Below are positions 41,065 through 49,934 of a stretch of DNA of 64,000 nt, in pieces. A program made the translations under genes and the position numbers. The stretch spans positions 1 through 64,000 of the forward strand of contig PQAO01000021.1 of the NCBI GenBank assembly GCA_003104995.1, in the 5' to 3' direction. Position 1 is the first letter of the stretch, and each line of letters opens with the position of its first letter. The notes below the pieces were generated by a model. It made no database searches, was not told the DNA's origin, and worked only from the letters and a program-made list of their open reading frames with translations. The DNA comes from Dehalococcoidia bacterium (GTDB lineage Bacteria; Chloroflexota; Dehalococcoidia; Tepidiformales; Tepidiformaceae).

Positions 41065-41511
41065 ATGCGACCGTTTCGGGAACTTAGAGTCTGGGACGAA
41101 TCCCATCAGCTCACACTTGATGTGTACCGCGTAACGGGTTCTTTCCCCAACGACGAGCGCTTCGCACTGACGAATCAGCTGCGCCGTGCTGCATACTCGG
41201 TGCCGTTTAACATCGTCGAGGGCACATCGAGGGGAGACGCGGAATGCCGTCAGTTTCTCAGAATTGCCCTCGGTTCTGCGGCCGAACTGGAGTACGGCCT
41301 TCTCCTTGCGCGCGACCTTGGCTACCTCCCCGACGCAGAACACGAATCCCTGAGTGCAAGGATCACGAGTGTCAAACGCATGCTGAACGCATTCATCGCC
41401 CGGTTGAATGCGACCATTGAGTCGCGCACCAACAAGCCTCCAGTGCCCGGTCGCCAACGGCCAATGGCCAACGGCCAACGGCCCGGCATGCAGGAGCCGG
41501 AGGCACCATGA
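41065..41511 (+). CDS. Four-helix-bundle protein, 23S rRNA-intervening-sequence (S23) family
   Basis: A 148-residue helical protein: FRELRVWDESHQLTLDVYRVTGSFPNDERFALTNQLRRAAYSVPFNIVEG then FLRIALGSAAELEYGLLLARDLGYL and ITSVKRMLNAFIARLNATI. The F-x-x-L-x-V-W-x-x-x-H start, LTxQLRRAAxSVPxNIxEG and GSAAELEYxLxLAxDLGY are the TIGR02436 family signature, related to Avd proteins of diversity-generating retroelements. The ATG at 41065 has AAGGAG 7 nt upstream; the upstream in-frame GTG lies inside the repeat. Its C-terminal tail is coded by the right repeat, and its TGA overlaps the pheT ATG. Role unknown. Confidence 0.88.
   Translation: MRPFRELRVWDESHQLTLDVYRVTGSFPNDERFALTNQLRRAAYSVPFNIVEGTSRGDAECRQFLRIALGSAAELEYGLLLARDLGYLPDAEHESLSARITSVKRMLNAFIARLNATIESRTNKPPVPGRQRPMANGQRPGMQEPEAP
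41454..41479 (-). repeat. Right inverted repeat of the S23-like insert
   Basis: The partner of 41025-41050. It lies inside the S23-like ORF and encodes part of its low-complexity C-terminal tail (RQRPMANGQRP). Confidence 0.85.
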
Positions 41512-43928
41512 AACTCTCCCTCAACTGGCTTCGTGAGTTCGTCGATGTCGATCTTCCCGTGCCCGAGCTCGCCCGGCGCCTCATCGACGCCACCGCCGAG
41601 GTCGAAAGCTGGGAGACCATCGGCGCCAATTGGGAGCCGGACAAGATCCGCGTCGCCCGGGTGCTGTCGGTTGAGCCCCATCCGAACGCCGACCGCCTCC
41701 GCCTCGTCACCGTCGATGCGGGCAGCGGCACGCAGCAGGTGGTCTGCGGCGCCCCAAATGTCGCCCCGGGCCAGAAAGTCGCCTTCGCAACCGAGGGCGC
41801 CCGCCTGCGCGATGGCCACACCGGCGAATCCACCGTCCTCAAGCTCCGGCCCATCCGCGGCGTCGAATCGGCGGGCATGGTCTTGAGCGAAAAAGAGCTT
41901 GGCCTGAGCGACGAGCACGAAGGCATCCTTGTCCTCCCCGATGACGCCGTTGTCGGCCGCCCTCTCGTGGAGGTCCTCGGCGACGTTGTCTTTGATATCT
42001 CGACCTGGGCGAACCGCGCGGACCTCCTCGGCGTCCTTGGCTTCGGCCGCGAGACCGCCGCCCTCACCCGCAAGGTGCTCCGCGAGCCGGACCGCACCTA
42101 CACCGAGTCTGGACGCAACGTCGCCGAACTGGTGTCCGTCACCATCGAAGCACCAGACCTCTGCCGGCGCTTCACCGCGTCGGTTATCGAAGGCGTCACC
42201 ATCGGGCCCTCCCCCGCCTGGATGCAGGAGCGCCTCCAGAAGGTCGGCATGCGCCCCATCAACAACGTGGTCGACATCACCAACTACGTGATGCTCGAGA
42301 CCGGCCAGCCGCTTCACGCCTTCGACTATGACCTCGTACGCGGCAAGCAGATCGTGGCCCGGCGGGCCGTGCCCGGCGAAAAGCTCGTCACCCTCGATGG
42401 CATCGAGCGCGAGTTCGACGGCGAGATGCTCCTGATTTCCGATGGCGGCGGCCCCGTCGGTATCGCCGGCATCATGGGTGGCGGCAACAGCGAAGTCAGC
42501 GAATCCACGAAGAACGTGCTCCTCGAAGTCGCCAACTTCCGCGCGGGCTCCATCCGCCGCACTTCCACCCACCTCAAACTTCGCACCGAGGCCTCGCTCA
42601 GGTTCGAAAAGGGCATCGGCCCGGAGATGGCCGAGTACGCCCAGCGGCGCGCGCTCCACCTCTTCGAGCAATTGACCGGCGGCGCGGTGGCGAAGGGCCT
42701 GGTCGACGTCTACCCGGGAAAGCAGCCCCGTCCGGCCATCATCGTCGAAGACGAACGGATCGCCCGCGTCCTCGGCATCCAGGTCCCGGTCGAAGATGTC
42801 CGCCGCATCCTCACGGACCTGGGTTTCGTCTGCCACTTCGTCCCGCCCGGACGCTACAGCGTTCAGCCCCCGGACTGGCGCCCCGATGTTGAGATCGCCG
42901 ACGACGTGATCGAAGACATCGGCCGCATCTACGGCTACGATAAGCTTCCCGCGACCATGCTCCGCGGCAAGCTCCCCGAACCTGAACCAACCCCGCTCAT
43001 GGACCTGCGCGAACGCGCGCGCGACCTGGCCGTTGCGGCGGGCTTCCAGGAAGTCATTACCTACACCCTCACCGAGATGGCGAAGCTCGAGCGCGTCGTT
43101 CCGCCGTCTGACACCGTGAGGATGGCGCCCCTCGCCGTGGTGAATCCGGTCGCCTCACAGCACACGTATCTCCGCACCAGTGTTAGGCCGTCAGTGCTCG
43201 AAACGTTCGCCGCAAACAGGCGGCATGCCGAGGCGGAACTCCGGCTTTTCGAGATCGGTGTTGAGTATTTGCCCACCGAAGCCGACCTCCCCCACGAGCG
43301 GCCCGTCCTGTGTGCCGTCCTTGGCGGCCCTCGCGAGACCCGCTGGGGCCGCCCCGGTTCCGATCGCCTCGACTTCTTCGATGCGAAAGGCGCCGTGGAG
43401 GCGATCTTCGACCACCTGGGCATTCGACCGACCTTTGCCCCCCGCACGGAATTCGGCCTGCTCGAAGGCCACACCGCTGAGGTCCGCGCCGGCAAGGAGG
43501 TCCTCGGCATTGTTGGTCAGGTCCACCCGCAGACCGCGGCGGCCTTCGATATCGCCGAGCCGGTCTTCCTCGTGGAGCTCTGGCTCGAAGACATGGTCCG
43601 CCACCTCCCGGAGCGGCCCGAATACTCCGCACCCTCGAAGTTCCCCGAAGTGCGCCAGGATCTCGCGCTGGTGCTCGATGGCGCTACTCCCGCCGGCCGC
43701 GTCCTCGAAATCGTCCGCTCCCACCGCAGTAGCGGAGTCCGCATCCGCGCCGACGTGTTCGATGAGTATCGCGGCCCCGGCGTTCCCGAAGGAAAGAAGT
43801 CCCTCGCTCTCCGGCTGCGCTTCCAGGCCGAGGACCGCACGCTCACCGATAACGATGTCGCGAAGATCCAGCAGGGTCTGGTGGTGCGCCTGGGCAAAGA
43901 GATCGGTGCGGTCCTGCGCGGCGGGTAG
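41508..43928 (+). CDS. pheT: Phenylalanyl-tRNA synthetase, beta subunit
   Basis: An 806-residue PheT of normal length. MKLSLNWLREFVDVDLP is the N-terminus. The EMAP/tRNA-binding-like domain (VLSVEPHPNADRLRLVTVDAG...VVCGAPNVAPGQKVAFA) follows, then B3/B4 with RPINNVVDITNYVMLETGQPLHAFDYD, the B5 region, and the C-terminal anticodon-binding ferredoxin-like domain (PSKFPEVRQDLALVLD). GGAGGCACC is the SD. Its ATG overlaps the stop of the small S23-like gene (ATGA), so pheT is now coupled to the insert rather than to pheS. Confidence 0.97.
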   Translation: MKLSLNWLREFVDVDLPVPELARRLIDATAEVESWETIGANWEPDKIRVARVLSVEPHPNADRLRLVTVDAGSGTQQVVCGAPNVAPGQKVAFATEGARLRDGHTGESTVLKLRPIRGVESAGMVLSEKELGLSDEHEGILVLPDDAVVGRPLVEVLGDVVFDISTWANRADLLGVLGFGRETAALTRKVLREPDRTYTESGRNVAELVSVTIEAPDLCRRFTASVIEGVTIGPSPAWMQERLQKVGMRPINNVVDITNYVMLETGQPLHAFDYDLVRGKQIVARRAVPGEKLVTLDGIEREFDGEMLLISDGGGPVGIAGIMGGGNSEVSESTKNVLLEVANFRAGSIRRTSTHLKLRTEASLRFEKGIGPEMAEYAQRRALHLFEQLTGGAVAKGLVDVYPGKQPRPAIIVEDERIARVLGIQVPVEDVRRILTDLGFVCHFVPPGRYSVQPPDWRPDVEIADDVIEDIGRIYGYDKLPATMLRGKLPEPEPTPLMDLRERARDLAVAAGFQEVITYTLTEMAKLERVVPPSDTVRMAPLAVVNPVASQHTYLRTSVRPSVLETFAANRRHAEAELRLFEIGVEYLPTEADLPHERPVLCAVLGGPRETRWGRPGSDRLDFFDAKGAVEAIFDHLGIRPTFAPRTEFGLLEGHTAEVRAGKEVLGIVGQVHPQTAAAFDIAEPVFLVELWLEDMVRHLPERPEYSAPSKFPEVRQDLALVLDGATPAGRVLEIVRSHRSSGVRIRADVFDEYRGPGVPEGKKSLALRLRFQAEDRTLTDNDVAKIQQGLVVRLGKEIGAVLRGG

Positions 43929-43940
43929 TACGCCGCTGGT

Positions 43941-45029
43941 TTACACCCGCTCTTCGGCGCCCGGGTGGCGTCCGCGCAGGCTCAGTATCCGGGCGGAGTT
44001 CCACATCGACGATCCGTAGCCGAGAACGAGGATGAGGAGGAGCGCGAAGACCACCACCCCGGCCCCCACCGCCGCTGATCCGGCGCTCTTGTACCACGTG
44101 TGCGCCAAAACGGCGCCAGCACAGAACACCGCCGTGAGGACATAGGTCACCAGGGTCACCTGCAGGCGCGAGAGCTTGAGCATCCGCTCGATCCGGTCGT
44201 GAAAGTGGTCGTGGTCAGCGAGGAACGGGTGCTTGTTGTCGAGGACTCGCCGCACGAACGCCACGCCTGTGTCGAGGACAGGCAGCCCGAGCGCCACGAG
44301 AGGGATGTACAGCGGCACGCGCCCTGTCGAGTCCAGCGCTCCGTTGACACTCAGCCCCGCGATGGTGAATCCCAGCAGGTAGGCGCCAGAATCGCCAAGG
44401 AAGCGGCTCGCACGCGTCAGGTTGAACGGCAGGAAGCCCAGCGACGCTCCCGCCAGTGCGGCGAACAACATCGCGATCAGGTCGTGGCCCAGGTCCCAGG
44501 CGATATATGACATGGTCCCGGCGACCAGCACACCCACCCCTGCCGCTACACCGTCGTAACCGTCGATCAGGTTGATCGCGTTGGTGACCAGCACAATCCA
44601 GAGCACCGTCACAACCGGGTCGAGCAGCCCCAGCTCGACGTTACCGCCTCCCGGCAGGGTCATCTCCCCTATCCGGAACCCGCTGATGTAGAGCACCACC
44701 GCTGCGCCGAAGTGCGCGCTCATCTTGATCCGCCAGTCGATGTCCCGGAAGTCGTCTCGCGCCCCAACCGCGCACACCACCGCGCCCGTGCCAGCCAGCG
44801 CCAGGAACGCCTTGAAGTCGCCACTCACGAAATCGCGCGCTTTATCGGAAAAGAGCGCCATCACGAATGGCGCCGCCACGAACGCGGCGAGGATGCTCAG
44901 CCCGCCTATCTTGGGGATGAGTTCGCCGCGCCGCCCGGCCTTTGTCGGCAGCCGCAAGAGCGCCGTCAGGGGGAATGCAACCAGGAATGCAACCGCGGCG
45001 GTCCCAAGTTCGAGCCCCAAGGAGCCCAT
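43941..45029 (-). CDS. Undecaprenyl-phosphate GlcNAc-1-phosphate transferase-like (WecA/TagO family)
   Basis: A 362-residue polytopic membrane protein of the polyprenyl-phosphate sugar-1-phosphate transferase family. NAINLIDGYDGVAAG carries the Asp-rich catalytic motif, FLGDSGAYLLGF is the nucleotide-binding loop, and LADHDHFHDRIERM is the HIH-type loop of WecA/TagO/RgpG enzymes rather than that of MraY. It would load a sugar phosphate on the lipid carrier for teichoic acid-like or O-chain polymers. mraY is separately present in the dcw cluster. Confidence 0.88.
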   Translation of the reverse strand: MGSLGLELGTAAVAFLVAFPLTALLRLPTKAGRRGELIPKIGGLSILAAFVAAPFVMALFSDKARDFVSGDFKAFLALAGTGAVVCAVGARDDFRDIDWRIKMSAHFGAAVVLYISGFRIGEMTLPGGGNVELGLLDPVVTVLWIVLVTNAINLIDGYDGVAAGVGVLVAGTMSYIAWDLGHDLIAMLFAALAGASLGFLPFNLTRASRFLGDSGAYLLGFTIAGLSVNGALDSTGRVPLYIPLVALGLPVLDTGVAFVRRVLDNKHPFLADHDHFHDRIERMLKLSRLQVTLVTYVLTAVFCAGAVLAHTWYKSAGSAAVGAGVVVFALLLILVLGYGSSMWNSARILSLRGRHPGAEERV

Positions 45030-45080
45030 CCTGCGGCAATTGCGCCGTGGCAGGCATCCTACTCGCTTTTCGGCTGAGGG

Positions 45081-45779
45081 TCAGCCTGATGCAGCCAGCT
45101 TGCCGCGGACGTTCAACTCACCGTCGTGCATCTCGATGATCCGGTCGGCCAGCTCTGCCATGGCCATGTCGTGCGTGACCATCAGGCCGAGTTTCCCCCG
45201 GCTCTTCACTTCCTGGATGAGTGACTCGACCACCTGGCGCCCCCGGGCAGAGTCCAGGCTCGCCGTCGGTTCGTCCACGAGCACCAGTTCCGGGTCATTC
45301 ATCAATGCCCGGCCGATCGCCACCCGTTGGCGTTCGCCGCCGCTGAGTTCAGTCGCGACGGCGTTGGCCCGGTTCGTCAGCCCGAGCTCCTCCAGGAGCT
45401 GGTCGGCTCGCTGGCGGGCTGCGCGGCCGTTGGCGCCGGTGATCCGGCTGATCATCTGCAAGTTCTCCCGGGCAGTCAGGAACGGCAGAAGGTTGTTCGC
45501 CTGGAACACGTAGCCGACCGATTCCCGCCGGTAGGCGGCCTGCTGCCCGGCGTTGAGCCCGGCGATGTCTCGGCCGTTCACTTCGATCGTCCCGCTTGTC
45601 GGCGTCAGCAGCCCGCCGACCATTGCCAGCAGGGTCGTCTTCCCGGATCCGCTGGGACCGACCACCGCCACGAACTCCCCGGGCTCGGTCGAGAAGCTCG
45701 CGTTCCGGACCGCCCGGACGGCCTGTTCGCCGTGGCCGTAGGTCTTCGAAAGGTCGCGGACCTTCAGCGTGACGCTCAT
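45081..45779 (-). CDS. ABC transporter ATP-binding protein (MacB/LolD type)
   Basis: A 232-residue ATPase. Walker A is VVGPSGSGKTTLLAMVGGLL, signature LSGGERQRVAIGRALMNDP, Walker B LVLVDEPTASLD, and VTHDMAMAELADRIIEM ends the domain. The T-S-G-x-I-x-V-N-G start and permease partner are as in LolD/MacB mechanotransmission exporters. It is the last gene behind a FtsX-like permease (10-bp gap) and TetR. Confidence 0.9.
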   Translation of the reverse strand: MSVTLKVRDLSKTYGHGEQAVRAVRNASFSTEPGEFVAVVGPSGSGKTTLLAMVGGLLTPTSGTIEVNGRDIAGLNAGQQAAYRRESVGYVFQANNLLPFLTARENLQMISRITGANGRAARQRADQLLEELGLTNRANAVATELSGGERQRVAIGRALMNDPELVLVDEPTASLDSARGRQVVESLIQEVKSRGKLGLMVTHDMAMAELADRIIEMHDGELNVRGKLAASG

Positions 45780-45789
45780 CGAATGCTCC

Positions 45790-46893
45790 TCATTGCTGCT
45801 GGCCGAGCGCGATAATCGGGTCGACCTTCGCCACCTGCCGTCCTGAGAACATGGCGCCCACCATCGCCATCAGCACCAGCAGCACTGAAGTCGTGATGAA
45901 CGTCCCGTTGGTGAACGCGATCGGCACGGGGTTCGGTGCCTGCTGGATCGCGCGATTGGTCAGCCACGTCAGCGGGATGGCCACCGCTACACCGGCGACG
46001 CTGATACACAGCACTTGCACCATCACCTGCCGGAACACGAAGAACGAGCTCGCTCCCACCGCCTTCATCATCCCGATCTGCCCGATCTTCTGTAGGGTCA
46101 GGACGTAGAAGAACACCCCTATCACCAGCCCCCCGATCAGGTAGCCGAAGGCACGCAGCGCCTGCACCGTCGATTGCTGGCCCGAGACGCCCTCGATGTT
46201 CGCGAACGCCGTGCTCTTCGAGACAGCCTGCCAGCCCGGGCCACTGGCCCCGGCCAGGCCCTTGCCCTCCAGCAGCACGATGGAGGCGACCGGCGTCGAT
46301 GCATCCACATTCCCATACTTCAGCTCCTGCCAGGTGCTCCTCAACAGGTACACCGAAGGCTGGAAGAAGAACGCGCCCTCATCGGTTTCGCCCACGATCC
46401 GGAAGTCCCGCTCCACCAGCCGCACAGAGATAGTCACCGTGTCGCCCACGTCCAGCCCCGAATACCGCAGGAAGCTCTTGTCCACCAAGAGCCCGTCGGC
46501 GTCTTCCTCCGTCAGCATGCGCCCGTCCACTACTTTGGGCTCGGCAATCGTCCCCGGGTCAAACGCCAGGAACGCGGCCGATTCAACGCCGCCGTTGTCC
46601 TTCAGGTAGTTCGCGGCCATGTACCCGAGCGGAGCGCTTGCTTTCGCGTCCGTTTCAACCGTGATTCGGTCGACCTGTTCCTGGCTCAGTTCGGAGCGGA
46701 TCACACTCAGCCCGGCCTTGTCCGAATAGGCGATCGCGTCCGCATCGAAGTTGCGCAGGGCGCTCCCTGCCTGGTCGTTCAGACCAACCCCGAGGCCGTT
46801 GATCATCAACACCAGGTAGCTGATCAGCGTGACGATGAGTGCGATTAATGCGAACTGGAACTTCCGGCGCCGGATTTCGAGCAGCCCAATCAC
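45790..46893 (-). CDS. ABC transporter permease, FtsX/MacB-like (DevC type)
   Basis: A 367-residue permease. One membrane segment lies near the N-terminus (FALIALIVTLISYLVLMI), then a large extracytoplasmic loop (about 40-240) and three segments at the C-terminus. LQKIGQIGMMKAVGASSFFVFRQVMVQVL is the typical FtsX-domain coupling region. The pattern is that of DevC/MacB exporters. It overlaps TetR by 4 bp and the ATPase lies 10 bp downstream. The substrate is unknown; a membrane-stress or drug-export role is possible. Confidence 0.88.
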   Translation of the reverse strand: MIGLLEIRRRKFQFALIALIVTLISYLVLMINGLGVGLNDQAGSALRNFDADAIAYSDKAGLSVIRSELSQEQVDRITVETDAKASAPLGYMAANYLKDNGGVESAAFLAFDPGTIAEPKVVDGRMLTEEDADGLLVDKSFLRYSGLDVGDTVTISVRLVERDFRIVGETDEGAFFFQPSVYLLRSTWQELKYGNVDASTPVASIVLLEGKGLAGASGPGWQAVSKSTAFANIEGVSGQQSTVQALRAFGYLIGGLVIGVFFYVLTLQKIGQIGMMKAVGASSFFVFRQVMVQVLCISVAGVAVAIPLTWLTNRAIQQAPNPVPIAFTNGTFITTSVLLVLMAMVGAMFSGRQVAKVDPIIALGQQQ

Positions 46894-47495
46894 CCTGCGT
46901 CTCCTTCTCGTTTACTTGCGCCCAGGCCCTCGATCATGATCTTCAGGTACATGGCAACTGACTCCTCCGGCCGTAGTGGGAACCGCTCCGGCGTCATCTG
47001 GTGGAGCATCCCGTGGGCGAAGATGGCGGAGAGCAACGCCTGCGCTGCCACCACGTGGTCGACATCTGTCCGGATGAGTCCCCGCTCCTGCGCCGCGACC
47101 AGGTACCGCTCAACCTCGTTCGAGACATAACGACTCGTCCCGGACAGGCGGTCGTCCAGCACCGGGCGGTGGCCCCACTCCCCCAGGCTCGTGCGCACCG
47201 CCTGGTGGGCCGCCATGAATCCAAACAGGGTCGCCGTCAAGAACCGCCGAAGTTCCCCCGCGACGTCCACGGGCTCGGCCGGGAGCGGTGAGCGCTCCAG
47301 CATGGTGATCGAGGCTTCCACCTGCCGGTCCACAGCCGCCGCCACCAGTTCTTCCTTGCTGGCGAAATGACGGAACAGCGTCACTTCGTTTACGCCCGCG
47401 CGCGCTGCGATCTTTCGCGTTGTCGCCCCGCGAAAGCCTTCCTCGGCAAACACCGCGTGAGCCGCCTCGATCAGCCGATCGTGCACGCTTTCCAC
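46890..47495 (-). CDS. TetR-family transcriptional regulator
   Basis: A 201-residue repressor. The HTH is GFRGATTRKIAARAGVNEVTLFRHFASKEELVAAA near the N-terminus, and the C-terminal ligand domain is divergent. The GTG at 47495 is chosen because the family begins there. It is the first gene of the exporter operon, and a palindrome typical of TetR operators lies 16 bp before its start, so it probably represses its own operon and perhaps the divergent phosphatase. Confidence 0.88.
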   Translation of the reverse strand: MESVHDRLIEAAHAVFAEEGFRGATTRKIAARAGVNEVTLFRHFASKEELVAAAVDRQVEASITMLERSPLPAEPVDVAGELRRFLTATLFGFMAAHQAVRTSLGEWGHRPVLDDRLSGTSRYVSNEVERYLVAAQERGLIRTDVDHVVAAQALLSAIFAHGMLHQMTPERFPLRPEESVAMYLKIMIEGLGASKREGDAG

Positions 47496-47511
47496 GCCCC
47501 CGAGCGTACCG

Positions 47512-47527
47512 AAGCAAGTGCTTGCTT
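47512..47527. promoter_or_regulatory. TetR-type operator palindrome AAGCAAG-TG-CTTGCTT
   Basis: A perfect 7-bp inverted repeat with a 2-bp centre, located between the divergent tetR and phosphatase genes and 16 bp before the TetR start. Confidence 0.75.
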
Positions 47528-47553
47528 GCAATGACGCCGCCCACACCCCCGGC

Positions 47554-47559
47554 TACCAT
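47554..47559 (+). promoter_or_regulatory. -10-like hexamer TACCAT, candidate leaderless promoter
   Basis: TACCAT ends 8 nt before the GTG of the phosphatase gene and 27 bp from the TetR palindrome. Confidence 0.4.
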
Positions 47560-47567
47560 GAAGTCGC

Positions 47568-48074
47568 GTGCTCGAAGAATCGTCGCTCCAACTCCGTACC
47601 CCACACGATGTTCCCCGCGCCAGCCTGGTGCTTGCCGCCGGCGAGGCCGGCAACCCCCACACCGAAGTTTGGATGGGCGGCGCCCGGAGTTACATCGGCG
47701 ATCATGTGTCCGAATCCCTGGTCAGCGCCTCCTGGCTTGTCGATTGCGCCGGCGACATGCCGGCCGCTCACCGCACGGCTGCCGGTCTCTGGGTTGCCTG
47801 CGTCTTCGCCGACCACGATGGACCGCTACCGCCGTCCCTCCGCCTCGACCAGGTGGTCGCCGACGCCGCCCACGCTGCCCGCGGTGAGCATCCGGAACCT
47901 CCGCGCCGTATCTACGTCATGTGCACCCACGGGATGAATCGCAGCGGGCTGGTCACCGGGCTCATCCTTCGCTCGCTCGGGATCGGAGCACCGGAAGCGG
48001 TCGACCGCATCCGCCTCGCCCGGCCCGGCGCGCTCTCCAACCTCCACTTCCGCGACATGCTCCTCTATTCCTGA
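47568..48074 (+). CDS. Dual-specificity phosphatase-like protein
   Basis: A 168-residue protein. The phosphatase loop [16 protein letters not shown] (C-x5-R-S) is intact, and [20 protein letters not shown] precedes it as in DSP-type enzymes; the general-acid Asp may be in the [10 protein letters not shown] segment. The GTG start is divergent from tetR. It could act on phosphoproteins or lipid/RNA phosphates. Its 3' end overlaps trmD by 10 bp. Confidence 0.75.
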   Translation: MLEESSLQLRTPHDVPRASLVLAAGEAGNPHTEVWMGGARSYIGDHVSESLVSASWLVDCAGDMPAAHRTAAGLWVACVFADHDGPLPPSLRLDQVVADAAHAARGEHPEPPRRIYVMCTHGMNRSGLVTGLILRSLGIGAPEAVDRIRLARPGALSNLHFRDMLLYS

Positions 48075-48760
48075 GGCCCGTCACCGCGCAGCAGGTCTGG
48101 CCGCCGCTCCCGGGTCCGCGTCAGCCGCTGTTCCATCTTCCACTTCTCGATCTTCGCGTGGTGCCCGCTGAGCAGCACCTCGGGCACCTCCCAGCCGCGA
48201 TACTCCGCCGGGCGCGTGTACTGCGGGTGCTCCAGCAGCCCCCCCGCGAACGACTCCTCCTCCGGCGAGACCTCGTCGCCCAGCGCCCCGGGGATGTGCC
48301 GCGCCACCGCGTCGATCAGGACCATCGCCGGCAGCTCCCCGCCGGTCAGGATGTAGTCGCCAATCGAGATCTCGCGGTCCACGCAGTGCTCCACGAACCG
48401 CTCATCCACACCCTCGTACCGCCCGCACACCAGCACCAGCCGCTCGTTTCGCGCAAGCTCGCGCACCAGCCGGTCGCTCAGCACCTCGCCCTGGGGCGAG
48501 AGGTAGACCACCAGTCCCGGCGGCCCATCCTGCTCCTGCACGAACTGGAGCGCCCGGTCGAGCACGTCCACCCGCATCACCATCCCCTGCCCGCCGCCAA
48601 ACGGGTAGTCGTCGACGGACTTGTGCCGGTCGGTCGCGTGTTCGCGGATGTCGTGGATCTGGAGGTCCAGCAGCCCATCCTCGCGCGCCCGCTTGATGAT
48701 CGAGACATCCAGTGGCCCACGGAAGGCATCGGGAAACAGGGTCAGGACGTCGATTCTCAC
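48065..48760 (-). CDS. trmD: tRNA (guanine37-N1)-methyltransferase
   Basis: A 231-residue SPOUT methyltransferase. [24 protein letters not shown] opens it, [18 protein letters not shown] and [12 protein letters not shown] follow, and the trefoil knot is [26 protein letters not shown]. The C-terminus has [34 protein letters not shown]. It modifies G37 in tRNA to keep the reading frame. rimM and rplS, its common neighbours, are not here. GTG start. Confidence 0.96.
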   Translation of the reverse strand: MRIDVLTLFPDAFRGPLDVSIIKRAREDGLLDLQIHDIREHATDRHKSVDDYPFGGGQGMVMRVDVLDRALQFVQEQDGPPGLVVYLSPQGEVLSDRLVRELARNERLVLVCGRYEGVDERFVEHCVDREISIGDYILTGGELPAMVLIDAVARHIPGALGDEVSPEEESFAGGLLEHPQYTRPAEYRGWEVPEVLLSGHHAKIEKWKMEQRLTRTRERRPDLLRGDGPQE

Positions 48761-48817
48761 GGCACAGCCACCATTGCCGATCCACGATTCAGCGGCAAGG
48801 GCGGAGCGCAGGGCCGC

Positions 48818-49378
48818 TCAATCTCCAGGCGCCACCACGAAGCCAGTCACGCCCTCGACGAACGCTGCGGGCGCCGTCGCGCCGCAACCGAGTTCCACGA
48901 GCACCACCTTCCCCGGCGACCGCACCCACGCCGCCCGCCCGTCCCCATTGCCGTCAACGAACACGACCCGGTACGTCTCGCCGAAGATGTCATCGATGCC
49001 GCGATACACGGCGTAGAGCTTCCAGTCGTTCCCCGCGCTCCCTGCCCCAAAGAACGCCTCCGCCACCTCGCCGAACTGTTCGGCCGCCCGGTACTCGGCG
49101 TGGCAGCCCGTCACCTGGAACACCCGGGCGGTGGCGCCCGTTGTGCCTTCCGGGCAGGGCAGTTCGCCCACGTCCGTGGTCCCGGCCGGCTTGCATTGGC
49201 GCTCCACCGCTTCGAGTGAGTCGCGGAATGCGTCGCGGTCGCCGTCCAGTACCAACCGGATCGTGGCATCGACCGCCGCGTCGCCGGTCCAGTCGTCGCG
49301 CTCGTCTCCGCCGCACGCCACGGCAGCAATCGCCATCGCCAGAAGCACGCTGTTCGTCACCCAGAATGAGCAGTGCAT
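48818..49378 (-). CDS. Putative lipoprotein of unknown function
   Basis: A 186-residue exported protein. The signal peptide ends in a lipobox (IAAVACGG). The mature part has paired cysteines (ERQCKPAGTTDVGELPCPEG) and an alpha+beta pattern with DATIRLVLDGDRDAFRDSLEAV. I do not recognise the family. The ATG at 49378 has AAGGAGGG 4 nt upstream, so the longer ORF-track start is dropped. It lies beside trmD but has its own SD. Confidence 0.65.
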   Translation of the reverse strand: MHCSFWVTNSVLLAMAIAAVACGGDERDDWTGDAAVDATIRLVLDGDRDAFRDSLEAVERQCKPAGTTDVGELPCPEGTTGATARVFQVTGCHAEYRAAEQFGEVAEAFFGAGSAGNDWKLYAVYRGIDDIFGETYRVVFVDGNGDGRAAWVRSPGKVVLVELGCGATAPAAFVEGVTGFVVAPGD

Positions 49379-49511
49379 AAGCCCTCCTTCGGCGAGCGCG
49401 CTGGCTAACCACCTGCAGTGACATGCCACAGGCCCGCGCTGACGCCAGCAGTGTACTTGGACTCTCCGCTCTCGGCGTCCTCAATTCTTGGGAATCTCGG
49501 GATCTGGCGTC

Positions 49512-49934
49512 CTATAACTGTAACGCCAGGGACACACAACTCCCTCCGAGCAGACTGTACGTTGGCACCAGGCTCCTGAGGCCGGTATGCCTTCGTGAAG
49601 GGAAACACCCGCATCGGCCAGCGGGAGTCCATCGTCTCACAACCAACTGGACGCCCACACCGGCGGAGAAGAATGTGACGAAGGCCGCAGTCGCCCACAG
49701 AACCCCTCGCTCGGCCTGCCACAACACCATAGCGACCGAGGTAAGCGAAAGAACCAACTCAGTCGACACGATCACCCTGGATAGCGCGAGGACGCGATCC
49801 GGATGTACAAGTCGCCAGGAGTACAAGGCAAACAAGAAGTCTCTTCGTTGTCTAAGTTTCGTGGTAGAACCGAATAAAAGTACGCCTGAATCTATAAGCA
49901 AGACGATTTCTGGTATCATGGTCTGTTGCCTCAA
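49512..49934 (-). CDS. MauE-like membrane protein
   Basis: A 140-residue protein with about four hydrophobic segments. LLFGSTTKLRQRRDFLFALYSWRLVHPDRVLALSRVIVSTELVLSLTSVAMVL and AGRCGCFPSR resemble the DoxX/MauE membrane family, whose CxCF loop is thought to take part in disulfide chemistry. The gene's bases are visibly less GC-rich than the neighbours. Either Met1 or Met6 could be the start. No methylamine genes are nearby. Confidence 0.65.
   Translation of the reverse strand: MRQQTMIPEIVLLIDSGVLLFGSTTKLRQRRDFLFALYSWRLVHPDRVLALSRVIVSTELVLSLTSVAMVLWQAERGVLWATAAFVTFFSAGVGVQLVVRRWTPAGRCGCFPSRRHTGLRSLVPTYSLLGGSCVSLALQL

Larger units (their letters stand above)
41025..41479 (+). mobile_element. 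Candidate insertion carrying an S23-like gene in the pheS-pheT junction
   Basis: The 455 bp between and including the two inverted repeats carry the S23-like gene and nothing else. AGGAGC is present on both outer sides (41018-41023 and 41492-41497). Joining pheS and pheT at that hexamer would give stop, SD and ATG in normal order. No transposase is encoded, so the mode of movement is unknown; the right AGGAGC is 12 bp from the repeat, not adjacent. Confidence 0.5.

Noticed and set aside
39886-41478. 530-aa minus-strand ORF over pheS and the S23-like gene
   Set aside because: It is the shadow of pheS; the repeats at its end encode its start, and no domain is visible.
41018-41497. AGGAGC on both sides of the S23 insert as a proven target-site duplication
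   Set aside because: The copies are 1 bp and 12 bp from the repeats, not symmetric, and AGGAGC resembles an SD, so chance is possible. It is kept as a hypothesis only.
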